A stretch of DNA of 64,000 bases from Sphingomonas sp. NBWT7. Lineage in GTDB: Bacteria > Pseudomonadota > Alphaproteobacteria > Sphingomonadales > Sphingomonadaceae. Location: NCBI RefSeq assembly GCF_014217605.1, contig NZ_CP043639.1, forward strand, positions 1,449,501 through 1,513,500, in the 5' to 3' direction. Of the stretch, positions 54,957-64,000 are shown in pieces (the first letter of the stretch is position 1; each line of letters begins with the position of its first letter). The notes under the pieces were generated by a model that was not told the DNA's origin, did not search any database, and saw only the letters and a program-made list of their open reading frames with translations. The translations under genes were made by a program, and so were the position numbers.

Positions 54957-56303
54957 ATGCTTAACCCGACCGAGGCGCAGGAACGCGCCGCCGATATCGT
55001 TGCCCGCGCCGTCAGGGCGGGCGTGGACGCCGCCGATGCGGTCTTCGCCGCCGACGCCTCGTCCGAAATCTCCGTCCGTCTCGGCAAGCTCGAGGATGTC
55101 GGCCGGTCGGAGAGCGAGGATCTCGGCCTGCGCGTTTTCGTGGGCCAGCGGTCGGCCAGCGTATCGACGTCCGATCTCTCGTCCGACGCACTCGATGCGC
55201 TGGTCGAACGCGCCGTGGCGATGGCGCGCGAGGCGCCCGAGGATCGCTGGGCCGGGCTCGCGCCTGAGGAACGACTGATGAAGGGCGCGCCGCCGCTGCT
55301 CGATCTCGACGATGGCGGCGATCTGTCGCCGGTCGAGCTGCGCGCCGCCGCCGAAGCCGCCGAGGAGGCCGCACGCGCCGTTCCCGGCGTCACCAACAGC
55401 GAAGGCGGCGGGGCGAGCGCCTCGCGCAGCGTCTGGGCGCTCGCCACCAGCCATGGCTTCGCCGGTGCCTATGCCACCACCGGCTACGGCCTCTCCGCCA
55501 GCGTCATCGCCGGCGAGGGCGGTGGCATGCAACGCGACTATTCGTTCACCTCGGCGCGCCACCACAATCGCCTCGATGCGCCCGAAGAGGTTGGCCGCCG
55601 CGCCGGCGAGCGCGCCGTCGCTCGGCTCAACCCCGCCAAGATCGACAGCGCCGCGCTTCCCGTCGTGTTCGATCCGCGCGTCGGCGCGGGGCTGCTCGGC
55701 CATCTCACCGGCGCAATCTCGGGCCAGGCGATCGCGCGGCGGACCAGCTTCCTGCTCGACGCGCTCGGCACGCAGGTCTTCGCGCCGGGCATCACGATCT
55801 CCGACGATCCGCACCGCCCGCACGGCCTGCGCTCGCGCCCGTTCGACGGCGAGGGCCTGCCCGTGTCGCCGACCGACATCATCGCCGACGGAATGCTGGA
55901 AAGCTGGCTGCTTGATTCGGCCTCCGCGCGCCAGCTCGGGCTCGAGCCGACCGGCCACGCCGCGCGCGGCATCGGCGGCGCGCCGGGGATCACCACCAGC
56001 AATCTCTACATGCACGCCGGCCACGTGCCCGTCGCGACGCTGATCGGCGACATTAAGCGCGGCGTCTACGTCACCGAATTGATCGGCCAGGGCGTCAACG
56101 GCGTCACGGGCGATTACAGCCGCGGCGCGGCTGGTTTCCTGATCGAGGACGGCAAGATCGCCGGGCCGATCGCCGAATTCACCATCGCGGGCAACCTCAA
56201 GGAGATGTTCCGCCAGCTGACGCCCGCGAACGATCTCGAATTCCGCTACGGCACCAACGTTCCCACCATCCGCATCGACGGGATGACGATCGCCGGTGGC
56301 TGA
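54957..56303 (+). CDS. TldE/PmbA family metallopeptidase subunit
   Basis: A 448-residue protein of the TldD/PmbA family. It lacks the zinc HExxxH motif of TldD, as expected for the TldE (PmbA) partner. Typical stretches are YSFTSARHHNRLD, GTQVFAPGITISDDP and GAAGFLIEDGKI. In E. coli TldD-TldE degrade unfolded peptides and mature microcin B17. No tldD lies in this window. It overlaps the next gene by 8 nt. Confidence 0.9.
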   Translation: MLNPTEAQERAADIVARAVRAGVDAADAVFAADASSEISVRLGKLEDVGRSESEDLGLRVFVGQRSASVSTSDLSSDALDALVERAVAMAREAPEDRWAGLAPEERLMKGAPPLLDLDDGGDLSPVELRAAAEAAEEAARAVPGVTNSEGGGASASRSVWALATSHGFAGAYATTGYGLSASVIAGEGGGMQRDYSFTSARHHNRLDAPEEVGRRAGERAVARLNPAKIDSAALPVVFDPRVGAGLLGHLTGAISGQAIARRTSFLLDALGTQVFAPGITISDDPHRPHGLRSRPFDGEGLPVSPTDIIADGMLESWLLDSASARQLGLEPTGHAARGIGGAPGITTSNLYMHAGHVPVATLIGDIKRGVYVTELIGQGVNGVTGDYSRGAAGFLIEDGKIAGPIAEFTIAGNLKEMFRQLTPANDLEFRYGTNVPTIRIDGMTIAGG

Positions 56304-57084
56304 GGTCGCCGCCAGCCTCGCCGATGCGGTCGCCGCGATCACGCGCGAGGCGGCGTCGCTCGCGCAGGCGCGCTTCCGCACCGATTTTGCGCGCTGGGAA
56401 AAGTCGACGGGGGAGCCGGTGTGCGAGATCGATCTCGCGGTCGATAAGCTGCTGCGCACGCGCCTGTCGGCATTGCTGCCGGATGCCGGATGGCTGTCGG
56501 AGGAGACCGCCGATCACCCCGACCGGCTGGAGCGTGAGCGGATCTGGGTCGTCGATCCGATCGACGGCACGCGCGACTATATCCGCGGCCGCCCCGGCTG
56601 GGCGGTATCGGTCGCGCTCGTCGATCAGGGTCGCCCGGTGATCGGCGTGCTCGACGCGCCGGCCCGCAACGAGGTGTGGCGCGCCGTCGCCGGCAGTGGC
56701 GCCACGCTTAACGGCAACCCACTGACCGCCAGCACGCGCCGGGACTTCGCTGGCGCGCGCGTGCCGACCGATGCCTTGCCCAAGACCGACCGCGATCTTG
56801 CCACGGTCGAGAAGCCCAATTCGATCGCGCTGCGCATGGCGATGGTCGCCGACGATCGCGCCGATCTCGTCGCGACGCTGCGCTGGGGCAATGAATGGGA
56901 CATCGCGGCGGCCGTATTGATCGCCGCGGAGGCGGGTGGCTGCGTCACCGACGCGCTCGGCGCGCAGCTGGTCTTCAACAAGCCCGATCCGCGCGCGTTC
57001 GGCGTCATCACCAGCAGCCGCGGCATCCACGACGCTGCGATCGCACGCCTCTCGAGCCGCGCCCGCGCGATCATCGGGCGCTAG
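56296..57084 (+). CDS. Inositol monophosphatase family protein (CysQ/3'-nucleotidase-like)
   Basis: A 262-residue Li-sensitive phosphatase-fold protein with metal sites WVVDPIDGTRDY and EWDIAAAVLI and the Glu of WLSEETAD. Members hydrolyse 3'-phosphoadenosine 5'-phosphate (CysQ) or inositol phosphates; the short linker and DYIRG favour a CysQ-like role, but this is not certain. GTG start at 56296 lies inside the end of the pmbA gene. Confidence 0.88.
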   Translation: MAEVAASLADAVAAITREAASLAQARFRTDFARWEKSTGEPVCEIDLAVDKLLRTRLSALLPDAGWLSEETADHPDRLERERIWVVDPIDGTRDYIRGRPGWAVSVALVDQGRPVIGVLDAPARNEVWRAVAGSGATLNGNPLTASTRRDFAGARVPTDALPKTDRDLATVEKPNSIALRMAMVADDRADLVATLRWGNEWDIAAAVLIAAEAGGCVTDALGAQLVFNKPDPRAFGVITSSRGIHDAAIARLSSRARAIIGR

Positions 57085-57142
57085 CCCTAGGTAGCGAGCC
57101 CGCCGCTACGCCGGCGGGCCCCCCACCGCTATCGTTCGCCGC

Positions 57143-57889
57143 TCACTTCTGACAGGCGACGATCGCTGCGATTACGCTCAGCGTTTCCTTGGGGTCGCGC
57201 ACGCGCACGGTATCGAGCCCCAGCTCCTTCGCCGGATAATCGTTGCCACCGGGGAAGATCGCGTCGCCGATGAACATCATCGCGTCGAGCGGGATGCCAC
57301 TCTCGTCGCGCAGCCGCTTCAGGCCATAGGCCTTGTCGACGCCCTCCTGCGTAATATCGATCGACGTCGCACCGCCCATGTTGATCGACAGCCCCGGCAG
57401 CCGCTTCTTGAGATCCGCCTGGATCACCTTGCGCTTGGCGAAATCGGGATCCCAATGCTCCTTGGCGTCGATCGGCGCTTCCTGGCCGAGCGCGGAGAAG
57501 GTGATCTGGCTGCCGCGATCCTCGATCCGCTCGCCCCATGTCTTCTCGGGCACGAAGCCCGTCGCCTCCAGCGCCTCGTCGAACGCCGTCAGAATCTTCT
57601 GCTTCTGCTCGTCGGTGAACAGCTCGGCGTAGACCGAACCCCATTTGCCGTCGCGATAGGTGAACAGCTTCGTACCCGTCGTCGGCATCAGCCACAGCTT
57701 CGACCGGTCGGCGCGCTCGGGCAGGCGCGAGGCGACCTGCTTGTCGAACTGCGGCCAATCCCCGCCCGAAATGACGGCGACGTGCGCGACGCCGAGCAGA
57801 TCGGCCAGCGCCTCGCCCATGTCGGCCTGGATCGCCTGCTTGCTCTCCGCCAGCGTGCCGTCGAGGTCGAACGCTACCAATTGCTTCAC
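57143..57889 (-). CDS. HAD-IIB family hydrolase, phosphomannomutase-like
   Basis: A 248-residue HAD phosphatase/mutase. Motif I is LVAFDLDGTLAES, the Ser/Thr motif is VISGGDW, and the C2B cap includes WGERIEDRGSQITFSALGQ with NMGGATSIDITQEGVDKAYGL, the pattern of eukaryotic-type phosphomannomutases. It ends GDAIFPGGNDYPA. GTG start at 57889 overlaps the upstream HAD stop (GTGA). It could interconvert or dephosphorylate hexose phosphates. It is last in the tkt-tal-gnd operon. Confidence 0.88.
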   Translation of the reverse strand: MKQLVAFDLDGTLAESKQAIQADMGEALADLLGVAHVAVISGGDWPQFDKQVASRLPERADRSKLWLMPTTGTKLFTYRDGKWGSVYAELFTDEQKQKILTAFDEALEATGFVPEKTWGERIEDRGSQITFSALGQEAPIDAKEHWDPDFAKRKVIQADLKKRLPGLSINMGGATSIDITQEGVDKAYGLKRLRDESGIPLDAMMFIGDAIFPGGNDYPAKELGLDTVRVRDPKETLSVIAAIVACQK

Positions 57890-58686
57890 ATCATTCTCCC
57901 AAGGATGAAATGGTCGATGGCATAAACGACGCCGTCCGCGTCGTTGCCGCGCGTTACGTCGCCGGCCTTCGCCTTCACCGCCTCCGCCGCATTGCCCATC
58001 GCGATCGATCGCCCGGCGCGCGCGAACATCGCAAGGTCGTTCGCCTGGTCGCCGATCGCGATCGTGCGATCGAGCGGCGTGCCGATCGCGTCTGCCAGCG
58101 CGGCGATGCCGTCCCCCTTGTTCGCGGCCTTCGCGGTCACGTCGAGATAATAGGTCTGCGACTGGACGATCGTCGCCGCCTCGCCGAAGCGCGCCTCGGC
58201 CTGCTTGGTCAGCTCGCGCAGCAGCGCCTCGTCGTCGCTGACGAAGGTGATCTTGTCCGCACAATCGAGTAGATCATCGAAATCGTCACGGATTACCGGT
58301 TCCTGGTTCGATGCCAGCCGCTCGCTCGGCAGGTGCGGACCGTCGGTGCTCGATGCGTACCAGACGTCGTCGGCGAAGACCCAACGATCGACGCTGGCAT
58401 CCTTCGCGATCTCGAACACACCGCGCGCCACTTCGGCGGGCACCGTCTCGCGCTGCGCCACGCTGCCATCGCGTCCGAACACGATCCCGCCGTTGAACGC
58501 GCCGACGGGCACGTCAAGGTCGAGCGCGTCGAGGATCGGCCGGATGCCCGACATCGGCCGCGCGCTGATAATCGTGAAGCCGATGCCGGCTGCACGCAAT
58601 CGGCCGACCGCCGCGATCGTCGCGGGTGTCAGCTTCTTGTCCTTGTCGACCAGCGTGCCGTCGACGTCGCAAACGACCAGCGTCAT
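57886..58686 (-). CDS. Cof-type HAD-IIB family phosphatase
   Basis: A 266-residue HAD phosphatase with motif I LVVCDVDGTLVDK, motif II FTIISARP and motif IV AIGDQANDLAMFARAG, and a C2B cap. Cof-type enzymes dephosphorylate sugar phosphates and other small metabolites. It follows gnd after 10 nt and overlaps the next HAD gene by 4 nt, which supports a joint role in sugar-phosphate metabolism. Confidence 0.9.
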   Translation of the reverse strand: MTLVVCDVDGTLVDKDKKLTPATIAAVGRLRAAGIGFTIISARPMSGIRPILDALDLDVPVGAFNGGIVFGRDGSVAQRETVPAEVARGVFEIAKDASVDRWVFADDVWYASSTDGPHLPSERLASNQEPVIRDDFDDLLDCADKITFVSDDEALLRELTKQAEARFGEAATIVQSQTYYLDVTAKAANKGDGIAALADAIGTPLDRTIAIGDQANDLAMFARAGRSIAMGNAAEAVKAKAGDVTRGNDADGVVYAIDHFILGRMM

Positions 58687-58696
58687 CGGCCAGCGA

Positions 58697-59683
58697 TCAT
58701 TGCGGGATCTCGACGTGCCCGCCGAAGCCGTAGCGCATCGCGGAGAGCAGCTTGTCGCCGAACATGTCGTCGATCCGGCTGCGATAGCGCGCGAACAGCG
58801 CCGTCGTCAGCACCGATACCGGCGTCGCCTGCTCCATCGCCGCCTGAATCGTCCACTGCCCCTCACCCGAATCGGCGACGCTGCCCGAGAAATGCTCGAG
58901 CGTCTGATCCTTGGCGAGCGCCGCGGCAGTAAGGTCGAGCAGCCATGATGAGATCACCGATCCGCGCCGCCACACCTCGGCGATGTCGGTCAGGTTGAAG
59001 TCGAACCGCTCGTCCTCGGGCAGATGATCGACGTTGCGGCCCCACAAAACGTCGAAGCCCTCAGCATACGCCTGCATCAAACCGTATTCGATGCCGTTGT
59101 GCACCATCTTCACGAAATGGCCTGCGCCCGCGCGACCGGCGTGGATATAGCCCTTCTCCGCGCGCGGATCCTCGTTCGTGCCGTCGCGATCCGGCGTCCG
59201 CCCGACCGAGCCGAGCCCGGGTGCCAGCGTGTCGAAGATCGGATCGAGCAGGTCGACCGTTTCCTTGTCGCCGCCGATCATCATGCAATAGCCGCGCTCG
59301 AGCCCCCACACGCCGCCCGACGTGCCGACGTCGACATAGTGGACGTCCTTCTCCGCCAGCGCCTTGGCGCGACGCACGTCATCCTTCCAGAAGGTGTTGC
59401 CGCCGTCGATGATGATGTCGCCCGCCGCGCACTCATGGCTGCACAGCGTCTCGATCGTACTCTCGGTCGGCGCGCCCGCCGGGAGCATGATCCAGTAGAT
59501 CGCCGGCTTGTCGAGCTTGTCCTTCATGCTCTCCAAGGCGTCGGCCGCAATCGCCCCTTCTCCGGCGAGTTTCGAAACGGCCTCCGCGTCGCGATCCCAA
59601 ACCACTACCTCGTGGCCACCGCGCATCAGCCGCCGCGCGATGTTGCCGCCCATCCGGCCGAGGCCGATGATGCCGATCTTCAT
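58697..59683 (-). CDS. gnd: 6-phosphogluconate dehydrogenase (decarboxylating), short bacterial type
   Basis: A 328-residue dehydrogenase. The N-terminal [15 protein letters not shown] is the NAD(P)-binding turn, with [19 protein letters not shown] and the catalytic [10 protein letters not shown]. The length is that of the shorter, tetrameric-type enzymes rather than the 470-residue E. coli Gnd; these are often NAD-preferring. It oxidises 6-phosphogluconate to ribulose 5-phosphate. ATG at 59683 behind GGGAGATCGTGAC. Confidence 0.9.
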   Translation of the reverse strand: MKIGIIGLGRMGGNIARRLMRGGHEVVVWDRDAEAVSKLAGEGAIAADALESMKDKLDKPAIYWIMLPAGAPTESTIETLCSHECAAGDIIIDGGNTFWKDDVRRAKALAEKDVHYVDVGTSGGVWGLERGYCMMIGGDKETVDLLDPIFDTLAPGLGSVGRTPDRDGTNEDPRAEKGYIHAGRAGAGHFVKMVHNGIEYGLMQAYAEGFDVLWGRNVDHLPEDERFDFNLTDIAEVWRRGSVISSWLLDLTAAALAKDQTLEHFSGSVADSGEGQWTIQAAMEQATPVSVLTTALFARYRSRIDDMFGDKLLSAMRYGFGGHVEIPQ

Positions 59684-59809
59684 GTCACGATCTCCCATCG
59701 ACCAACCCCGGCCGAACGTGTCAGCTCGCTACGCCGGCCAGAGCAGGCGCGCGGGTCTCGACGATCCAAGCGCGAACGGAGCAACATGGCTTTCCGTTCC
59801 GCGCTGCTC

Positions 59810-60922
59810 TCACGCCTCGGCCGGGTGCTTCGCCGCGATCGACCCGAGCAATTCGTCGAACGATTTCGAGAAGGACGCGACGCCCTCCTCGACCAGCGTC
59901 GCCGTCACCCCGTCTAGGTCGAGCCCAAGCCGCTTGGCCTCCGCCAGCACGTGGCGCGCCTCGTCGACATCGTCGGTCAGCGTCGCGCTCGCCGTGCCGC
60001 GCTCGCGGAACGCGTCAAGCGTCTTGGGTGGCATCGTGTTGACGGTATCGGGCCCGATCAGCGTGTCGACGTAGAGCGTGTCGCGATAGTCGGGGTTCTT
60101 GACCCCGGTCGACGCCCACAGCAGCCGCTGCGGCTGCGCACCCTTCGCCGCCAGCGCCTGCCACCGGTCTGACGCGATGAACTCCTGGTACCAGGCATAG
60201 GCGAGCTTGGCGTTGGCGATCGCCACCTTGCCGGCGAGCGCCTTGCCCGCCTCACCGCCCGTGCCGTCCACGATCTTCTTGTCGATATTGCTGTCGATGC
60301 GGCTGACGAAGAAGCTGGCGACGCTCGCGATCCGATCGATCGGCTCGCCGCGCGCGACGCGCTGCTCGAGCCCATCGGCATAAGCCAGCGCGACCGCTTG
60401 GTAGCTCTGCTGCGAGAACAGCAGCGTGACGTTGACGTTGATCCCCGCCGCGATCGTCGCGGCGATCGCCGGCACCCCCGGCGGCGTTCCCGGGATCTTG
60501 ATCATCAGATTGGGCCGATCGACCGCCACCCACAGCTTCTTCGCCTCAGCGATCGTCGCATCCGTATCGTTGGCGACATAGGGCGACACTTCGAGGCTGA
60601 CGTAGCCGTCCTTCGCCCCCAGCCGGTCGTACACCGGGCGCAGCGTATCCGCCGCAGCCTTGATGTCCTCCACCGCGAGATGCTCGTACCGATCGATCGC
60701 CGGCGCGCCGGGGTGCGCCTTGTCGTACGCGGCCAGGCTTGCGTCATACGCGGTGCCCTCGCCCATCGCCTGCTGGAAGATCGTCGGGTTGGAGGTGACG
60801 CCCGTCACCGCATCCTCGTCGATCAGCTTCTTCAGCCCGCCGTCGTTCAGAAAATCGCGCGCGACGAAATCGAGCCATATCGCCTGCCCGGCATTCGCGA
60901 GATCGTTCAGCTTGCCCATCAT
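59810..60922 (-). CDS. tal: Transaldolase
   Basis: A 370-residue class I aldolase-fold enzyme of the longer (actinobacterial/alpha) transaldolase group. AVTGVTSNPTIFQQAM is the conserved opening and the Schiff-base Lys is in RPNLMIKIPGT. It transfers dihydroxyacetone units between sedoheptulose 7-phosphate and glyceraldehyde 3-phosphate. Two adjacent ATGs (60922, 60919) are possible starts. Between tkt and gnd in the operon. Confidence 0.92.
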   Translation of the reverse strand: MMGKLNDLANAGQAIWLDFVARDFLNDGGLKKLIDEDAVTGVTSNPTIFQQAMGEGTAYDASLAAYDKAHPGAPAIDRYEHLAVEDIKAAADTLRPVYDRLGAKDGYVSLEVSPYVANDTDATIAEAKKLWVAVDRPNLMIKIPGTPPGVPAIAATIAAGINVNVTLLFSQQSYQAVALAYADGLEQRVARGEPIDRIASVASFFVSRIDSNIDKKIVDGTGGEAGKALAGKVAIANAKLAYAWYQEFIASDRWQALAAKGAQPQRLLWASTGVKNPDYRDTLYVDTLIGPDTVNTMPPKTLDAFRERGTASATLTDDVDEARHVLAEAKRLGLDLDGVTATLVEEGVASFSKSFDELLGSIAAKHPAEA

Positions 60923-61033
60923 CGATACCCATATCTTCGTGCCGCGCGCACCGCGCGTCACCCTTACCCTGTCAACGTCCCCCGCCCGATCGCGATCCAC
61001 CCGCCGGCGAATGCGATCGGCGGAGATACGTCC

Positions 61034-63097
61034 TCAGCGGTTCGCCGCGATCGCCTCTTTCGCCACCTTGGCGACATTGTCGGGCGTGAAGCCGTATTTG
61101 TCGGCCAGCTTGGCGATCGGGGCGCTGGCGCCGAAGGTCGACATCGTGATCGTGCGCCCCTTCATGCCGACGTAGCGGTCCCAGCCGATCTCGCCCGCCA
61201 TCTCGATCGCCACTCGCGCGCCGACGCCCGCCGGCAGCACGCTTTCTTTGTATTCGTCGGACTGCTTCTCGTAGCGGAACCAGCTCGGCATCGAGACGAC
61301 GCGGCTCTTGATTCCCTCGCCCTGCAGCTTCTCGTGCGCCGCGATCGCGAGGCTCACCTCGCTGCCCGTCGCGATCAGGATCACGTCGGGCGTTCCGTCA
61401 CTGTCGGCCAGCACGTAGCCGCCCTGCTTCACGCCGTCGGCGCTGGCATATTTGCTGCGGTCGAGCGTCGGCAGCGCCTGACGCGACAGCACCAGCGCTG
61501 CCGGCTGGCGGTGATCCTCGACGATCGCGCGCCACGCCGCGGCAACCTCGTTCGCGTCACCCGGGCGGAACATGTCGAGCCCCGGCGTCGCGCGCAGCAT
61601 CACCATTTGCTCGATCGGCTGGTGCGTCGGCCCATCCTCGCCCACGCCGATCGAATCGTGCGTGAACACCCACACCGCGCCCAACTCCATCAGCGCCGAC
61701 AGGCGGACCGGCGGGCGCATGTAGTCGAGGAAGACGAAGAAGGTGCTGCCATAGCCGCGCAGCCCCGACAGCGTCATGCCGTTGACGATCGCGCCCATCG
61801 CATGTTCGCGCACGCCGAAGTGGAAGTTGCGCCCGGCGTAATTGCTCGCCTCGAACGATCCCGCGTCCTTGATGTCGGTCTTTGTCGACGGCGCAAGGTC
61901 GGCCGAACCGCCGATCAGCCACGGCATCTTCTTGGCGATCGCGTTCAGCACCTTGCCGCCCGAATCGCGGCTGGCGATCCCCTTGGCGTCGGCCTCGAAA
62001 ACCGGGATATCGGCGTCCCAGCCGTCGGGCAGCGTGCCCGAGAGGATCGCGTCGACCTCCTTCGCCAGATCGGCATGCTCGCCGCGATACTTCGCAAGGC
62101 TCGCCTCCCACGCTTCGCGCAGCGGCACGGCGCGATCCGCCATCGCCTGCTCGAAGCCCTGCTGGACGCCGTCGGGCACGTAGAAGCTCTTGTCGTCGGG
62201 CCAGCCATAGGCCTGCTTGGTCAGCTTGACGTTCTCCTCGCCCAGCGCCTCGCCGTGCGCCTTCTCGCTGCCGGCGCGCGGGCTGCCCCAGCCGATCACC
62301 GAGTGGACGACGATCAGCGTCGGCCTGTCGTTCGTCGCGCGGAACTGCTCGAACGCGCGCGTCAGCGCGCCGACGTCGTTGGCGTCGTCGACGTGGATCA
62401 CCGCCCAGCCGTATGCCTCGAACCGCTTGCCCACGTCCTCGTCGAACGAAAGATCGGTCCCGCCCTCGATAGAGATATGATTGCTGTCGTAGATCCAGCA
62501 AAGATTCGCGAGCTTCAAATGCCCGGCAAGGCTCGCCGCCTCCGCCGCGACGCCTTCCATCATGTCGCCGTCGCCGCACAGCGAATAGATATCGTGATCG
62601 AACAGCGTGAACCCCGGCTTGTTGTAGCGCGCCGCCATCCAGCGCTCGGCGATCGCCATGCCGACCGAATTGCCGCAGCCCTGGCCGAGCGGCCCGGTCG
62701 TCGTCTCGACGCCGACGGTGTGGCTGTATTCGGGATGGCCCGGCGTCTTCGAGTCGAGCTGCCGGAACGCCTTGATGTCGTCGATGCTCACCGCCGGTGC
62801 GCCGTCGGGCTGCTTCACACCGGCAAGGTGCAGCAGCGAATAGAGCAGCATCGAGGCGTGCCCCACCGACAGGACGAAACGATCGCGGTTCGGCCAGTGC
62901 GGCTGCGCGGGATCGTAGCGCAGGAACTTGGTCCACAGCGTGTGGCCGACGGGGGCGAGCGCCATCGGCGTGCCCGGATGGCCCGAATTGGCCGCCTGCA
63001 CCGCGTCCATCGACAGCGTGCGGATCGTGTCGATCGCCAACCGCTCGGACGATCCGTCCTCGTGCACGCCAGCCGGCGCAGTCTTCGTATCGGTCAT
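61034..63097 (-). CDS. tkt: Transketolase
   Basis: A 687-residue thiamine diphosphate enzyme. Key parts: [12 protein letters not shown] near the start, the ThDP motif [26 protein letters not shown] and the second-domain [11 protein letters not shown] with [16 protein letters not shown]. It moves two-carbon units in the pentose phosphate pathway. The ATG at 63097 ([10 protein letters not shown]) follows GAGGGCTCCG; the frame is open far upstream without similarity. It leads the minus-strand PPP operon. Confidence 0.95.
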   Translation of the reverse strand: MTDTKTAPAGVHEDGSSERLAIDTIRTLSMDAVQAANSGHPGTPMALAPVGHTLWTKFLRYDPAQPHWPNRDRFVLSVGHASMLLYSLLHLAGVKQPDGAPAVSIDDIKAFRQLDSKTPGHPEYSHTVGVETTTGPLGQGCGNSVGMAIAERWMAARYNKPGFTLFDHDIYSLCGDGDMMEGVAAEAASLAGHLKLANLCWIYDSNHISIEGGTDLSFDEDVGKRFEAYGWAVIHVDDANDVGALTRAFEQFRATNDRPTLIVVHSVIGWGSPRAGSEKAHGEALGEENVKLTKQAYGWPDDKSFYVPDGVQQGFEQAMADRAVPLREAWEASLAKYRGEHADLAKEVDAILSGTLPDGWDADIPVFEADAKGIASRDSGGKVLNAIAKKMPWLIGGSADLAPSTKTDIKDAGSFEASNYAGRNFHFGVREHAMGAIVNGMTLSGLRGYGSTFFVFLDYMRPPVRLSALMELGAVWVFTHDSIGVGEDGPTHQPIEQMVMLRATPGLDMFRPGDANEVAAAWRAIVEDHRQPAALVLSRQALPTLDRSKYASADGVKQGGYVLADSDGTPDVILIATGSEVSLAIAAHEKLQGEGIKSRVVSMPSWFRYEKQSDEYKESVLPAGVGARVAIEMAGEIGWDRYVGMKGRTITMSTFGASAPIAKLADKYGFTPDNVAKVAKEAIAANR

Positions 63098-63278
63098 CGG
63101 AGCCCTCGCTAATTCATGGCATCGAACGCGCGGGCCGGGGCCCGGTTGCCGAGTCCCCGCCCCTCTAGTCGCTCGCCTGCGCCCGATCCACCCGCGTTGC
63201 AGCGCCGTAACGACATCGCTTTCGGCCCGTCCCGCGGCTACCGACGGCGTGCGCGTCACCGCGTGTTGGGGGATCGAC

Positions 63279-63995
63279 ATGAACGGGCTTGTTTCGATCG
63301 GCGCGGTGATCGCGATGCTGCTCGGCGTTGGCGCCATCGCAGCGCTGGTTCGCCCCGGCAGGGTTCGCTGGCGCTGGCTGCTCGCCGCCGCCGCCGCGAT
63401 CCTCGTCAACGATGCGCTGCTGACGCGCGTCTATCGCACCATCCCCGATTTCCTTCCCACCGCCGAGTGGAACTGGCAGGGCAAGCTGCTTGCGCTGGCC
63501 GTGACATTGCTCGTCGCCGCGCTGCCCGCGATCGGATGGCGCACCGCGGGGCTGACGCTGCGGCAGGCGCCGCGCAGCCTCGTTGCCGTCGTCCCTGTCA
63601 CGGCGATCTATGCCGCATTGTTCGTCGCGCTCGCGCTGATGCGCCCCGAGGATCCCGCCACGCCCGAGGCGCTCGCCTTCCAGATGACGATGCCGGGGAT
63701 CGAGGAGGAGAGCTTCTACCGCGGCCTCCTGCTGCTGCTGCTTGAGCGCGCCTTTGCCGGCCGCCGCCGCTTCCTGGGCGTCGACTGGAGCCTCGGCGCG
63801 CTGCTGTCCTGCGCCATCTTCGGCCTCGCACACGCCTTCAGCTACGGCGACGAGGGGTTCGCGTTCGAGCCGATGTTCATGGCGCTCACCGCATTCCCCT
63901 CTCTGCTCGCGGTGTGGATCCGGCTGCGCACCGGCAGCGTGCTGATCCCGATCCTGCTGCACAATTTCGGCAACACGATCGGCTTCCTGATCTAG
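63279..63995 (+). CDS. CPBP family intramembrane glutamic endopeptidase
   Basis: A 238-residue membrane protein with about seven helices. The CPBP motifs are present: EEExxYR in PGIEEESFYRGLLLL, the His region in GLAHAFSYG and HNFGN near the C-terminus (LLHNFGNTIGFLI). These form the proposed active site of Rce1-like proteases. Substrate unknown. ATG at 63279, divergent from tkt with a 181-nt gap in which I see no other feature. The gene ends 5 nt before the window edge. Confidence 0.88.
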   Translation: MNGLVSIGAVIAMLLGVGAIAALVRPGRVRWRWLLAAAAAILVNDALLTRVYRTIPDFLPTAEWNWQGKLLALAVTLLVAALPAIGWRTAGLTLRQAPRSLVAVVPVTAIYAALFVALALMRPEDPATPEALAFQMTMPGIEEESFYRGLLLLLLERAFAGRRRFLGVDWSLGALLSCAIFGLAHAFSYGDEGFAFEPMFMALTAFPSLLAVWIRLRTGSVLIPILLHNFGNTIGFLI

Positions 63996-64000
63996 CCGCG

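Noticed and set aside
60398..63112. A 904-codon + strand frame opposite tal and tkt
   Set aside because: Arginine-rich antisense shadow; the minus-strand genes have complete catalytic motifs.

Overview
The window is high-G+C alphaproteobacterial chromosome and looks like Sphingomonas or a close sphingomonad. It carries a CtrA response regulator behind a TTAA-N7-TTAA box and a GANTC site, a DUF2171 protein, FumA-type fumarase, alphaproteobacterial ubiquinone genes and an mdh-sucD-sucA-odhB cluster. There is no phage, insertion sequence, CRISPR array, tRNA or rRNA. Nearly all of it is core metabolism and housekeeping, densely packed, with many 1-4 nt start/stop overlaps.

Layout. 0-11.4 kb: tail of an unknown gene, AI-2E-type transporter, ctrA, a glycosyltransferase, a CDF metal exporter, a broken DUF1801-like gene, polyprenyl diphosphate synthase, chorismate mutase, a membrane-anchored nuclease, an enoyl-CoA hydratase/nitronate monooxygenase pair and a DUF969-DUF979-DUF2891 operon. 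11.4-16.3 kb: secreted hypothetical protein, class I fumarase and a large PAS-GGDEF-EAL-PilZ protein. 16.3-21.2 kb: a 430-nt leader, nrdA, DUF2171, then three small membrane genes translationally chained to nrdB. 21.2-26.7 kb: phenylalanine hydroxylase, prmA/SDR, and two tandem soluble chemoreceptors with nearly identical signalling domains.

26.8-43.8 kb is a TCA/respiration region on the + strand: sdhCDA, five unrelated genes (DUF389 protein, a divergent isomerase, C13 peptidase, ClpP-like protein, CreD), then sdhB, a thioesterase, zapE, mdh, sucD, sucA and odhB. sucC and lpd are absent.

43.8-53.1 kb is a long minus-strand run of translation, envelope and redox genes: DUF2147, a small membrane protein, rsmE, gshA, nadD, rsfS, rlmH, envC, ctpA, dsbB, a coq7-type hydroxylase, a secreted protein and a DJ-1/PfpI protein. 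53.3-57.1 kb: ubiA, a frameshifted P-loop kinase, tldE/pmbA and a cysQ-like phosphatase. 57.1-63.1 kb: a minus-strand pentose phosphate operon, tkt-tal-gnd plus two overlapping HAD genes. A CPBP membrane protease closes the window.

No obviously new defence or secretion system is visible. The points most worth a second look are the three small membrane genes fused by overlaps to nrdB, the DUF969/DUF979/DUF2891 operon, the ClpP-like/C13 pair splitting the sdh genes, shared CtrA-box/GANTC architecture at ctrA and a chemoreceptor, and two freshly broken genes.
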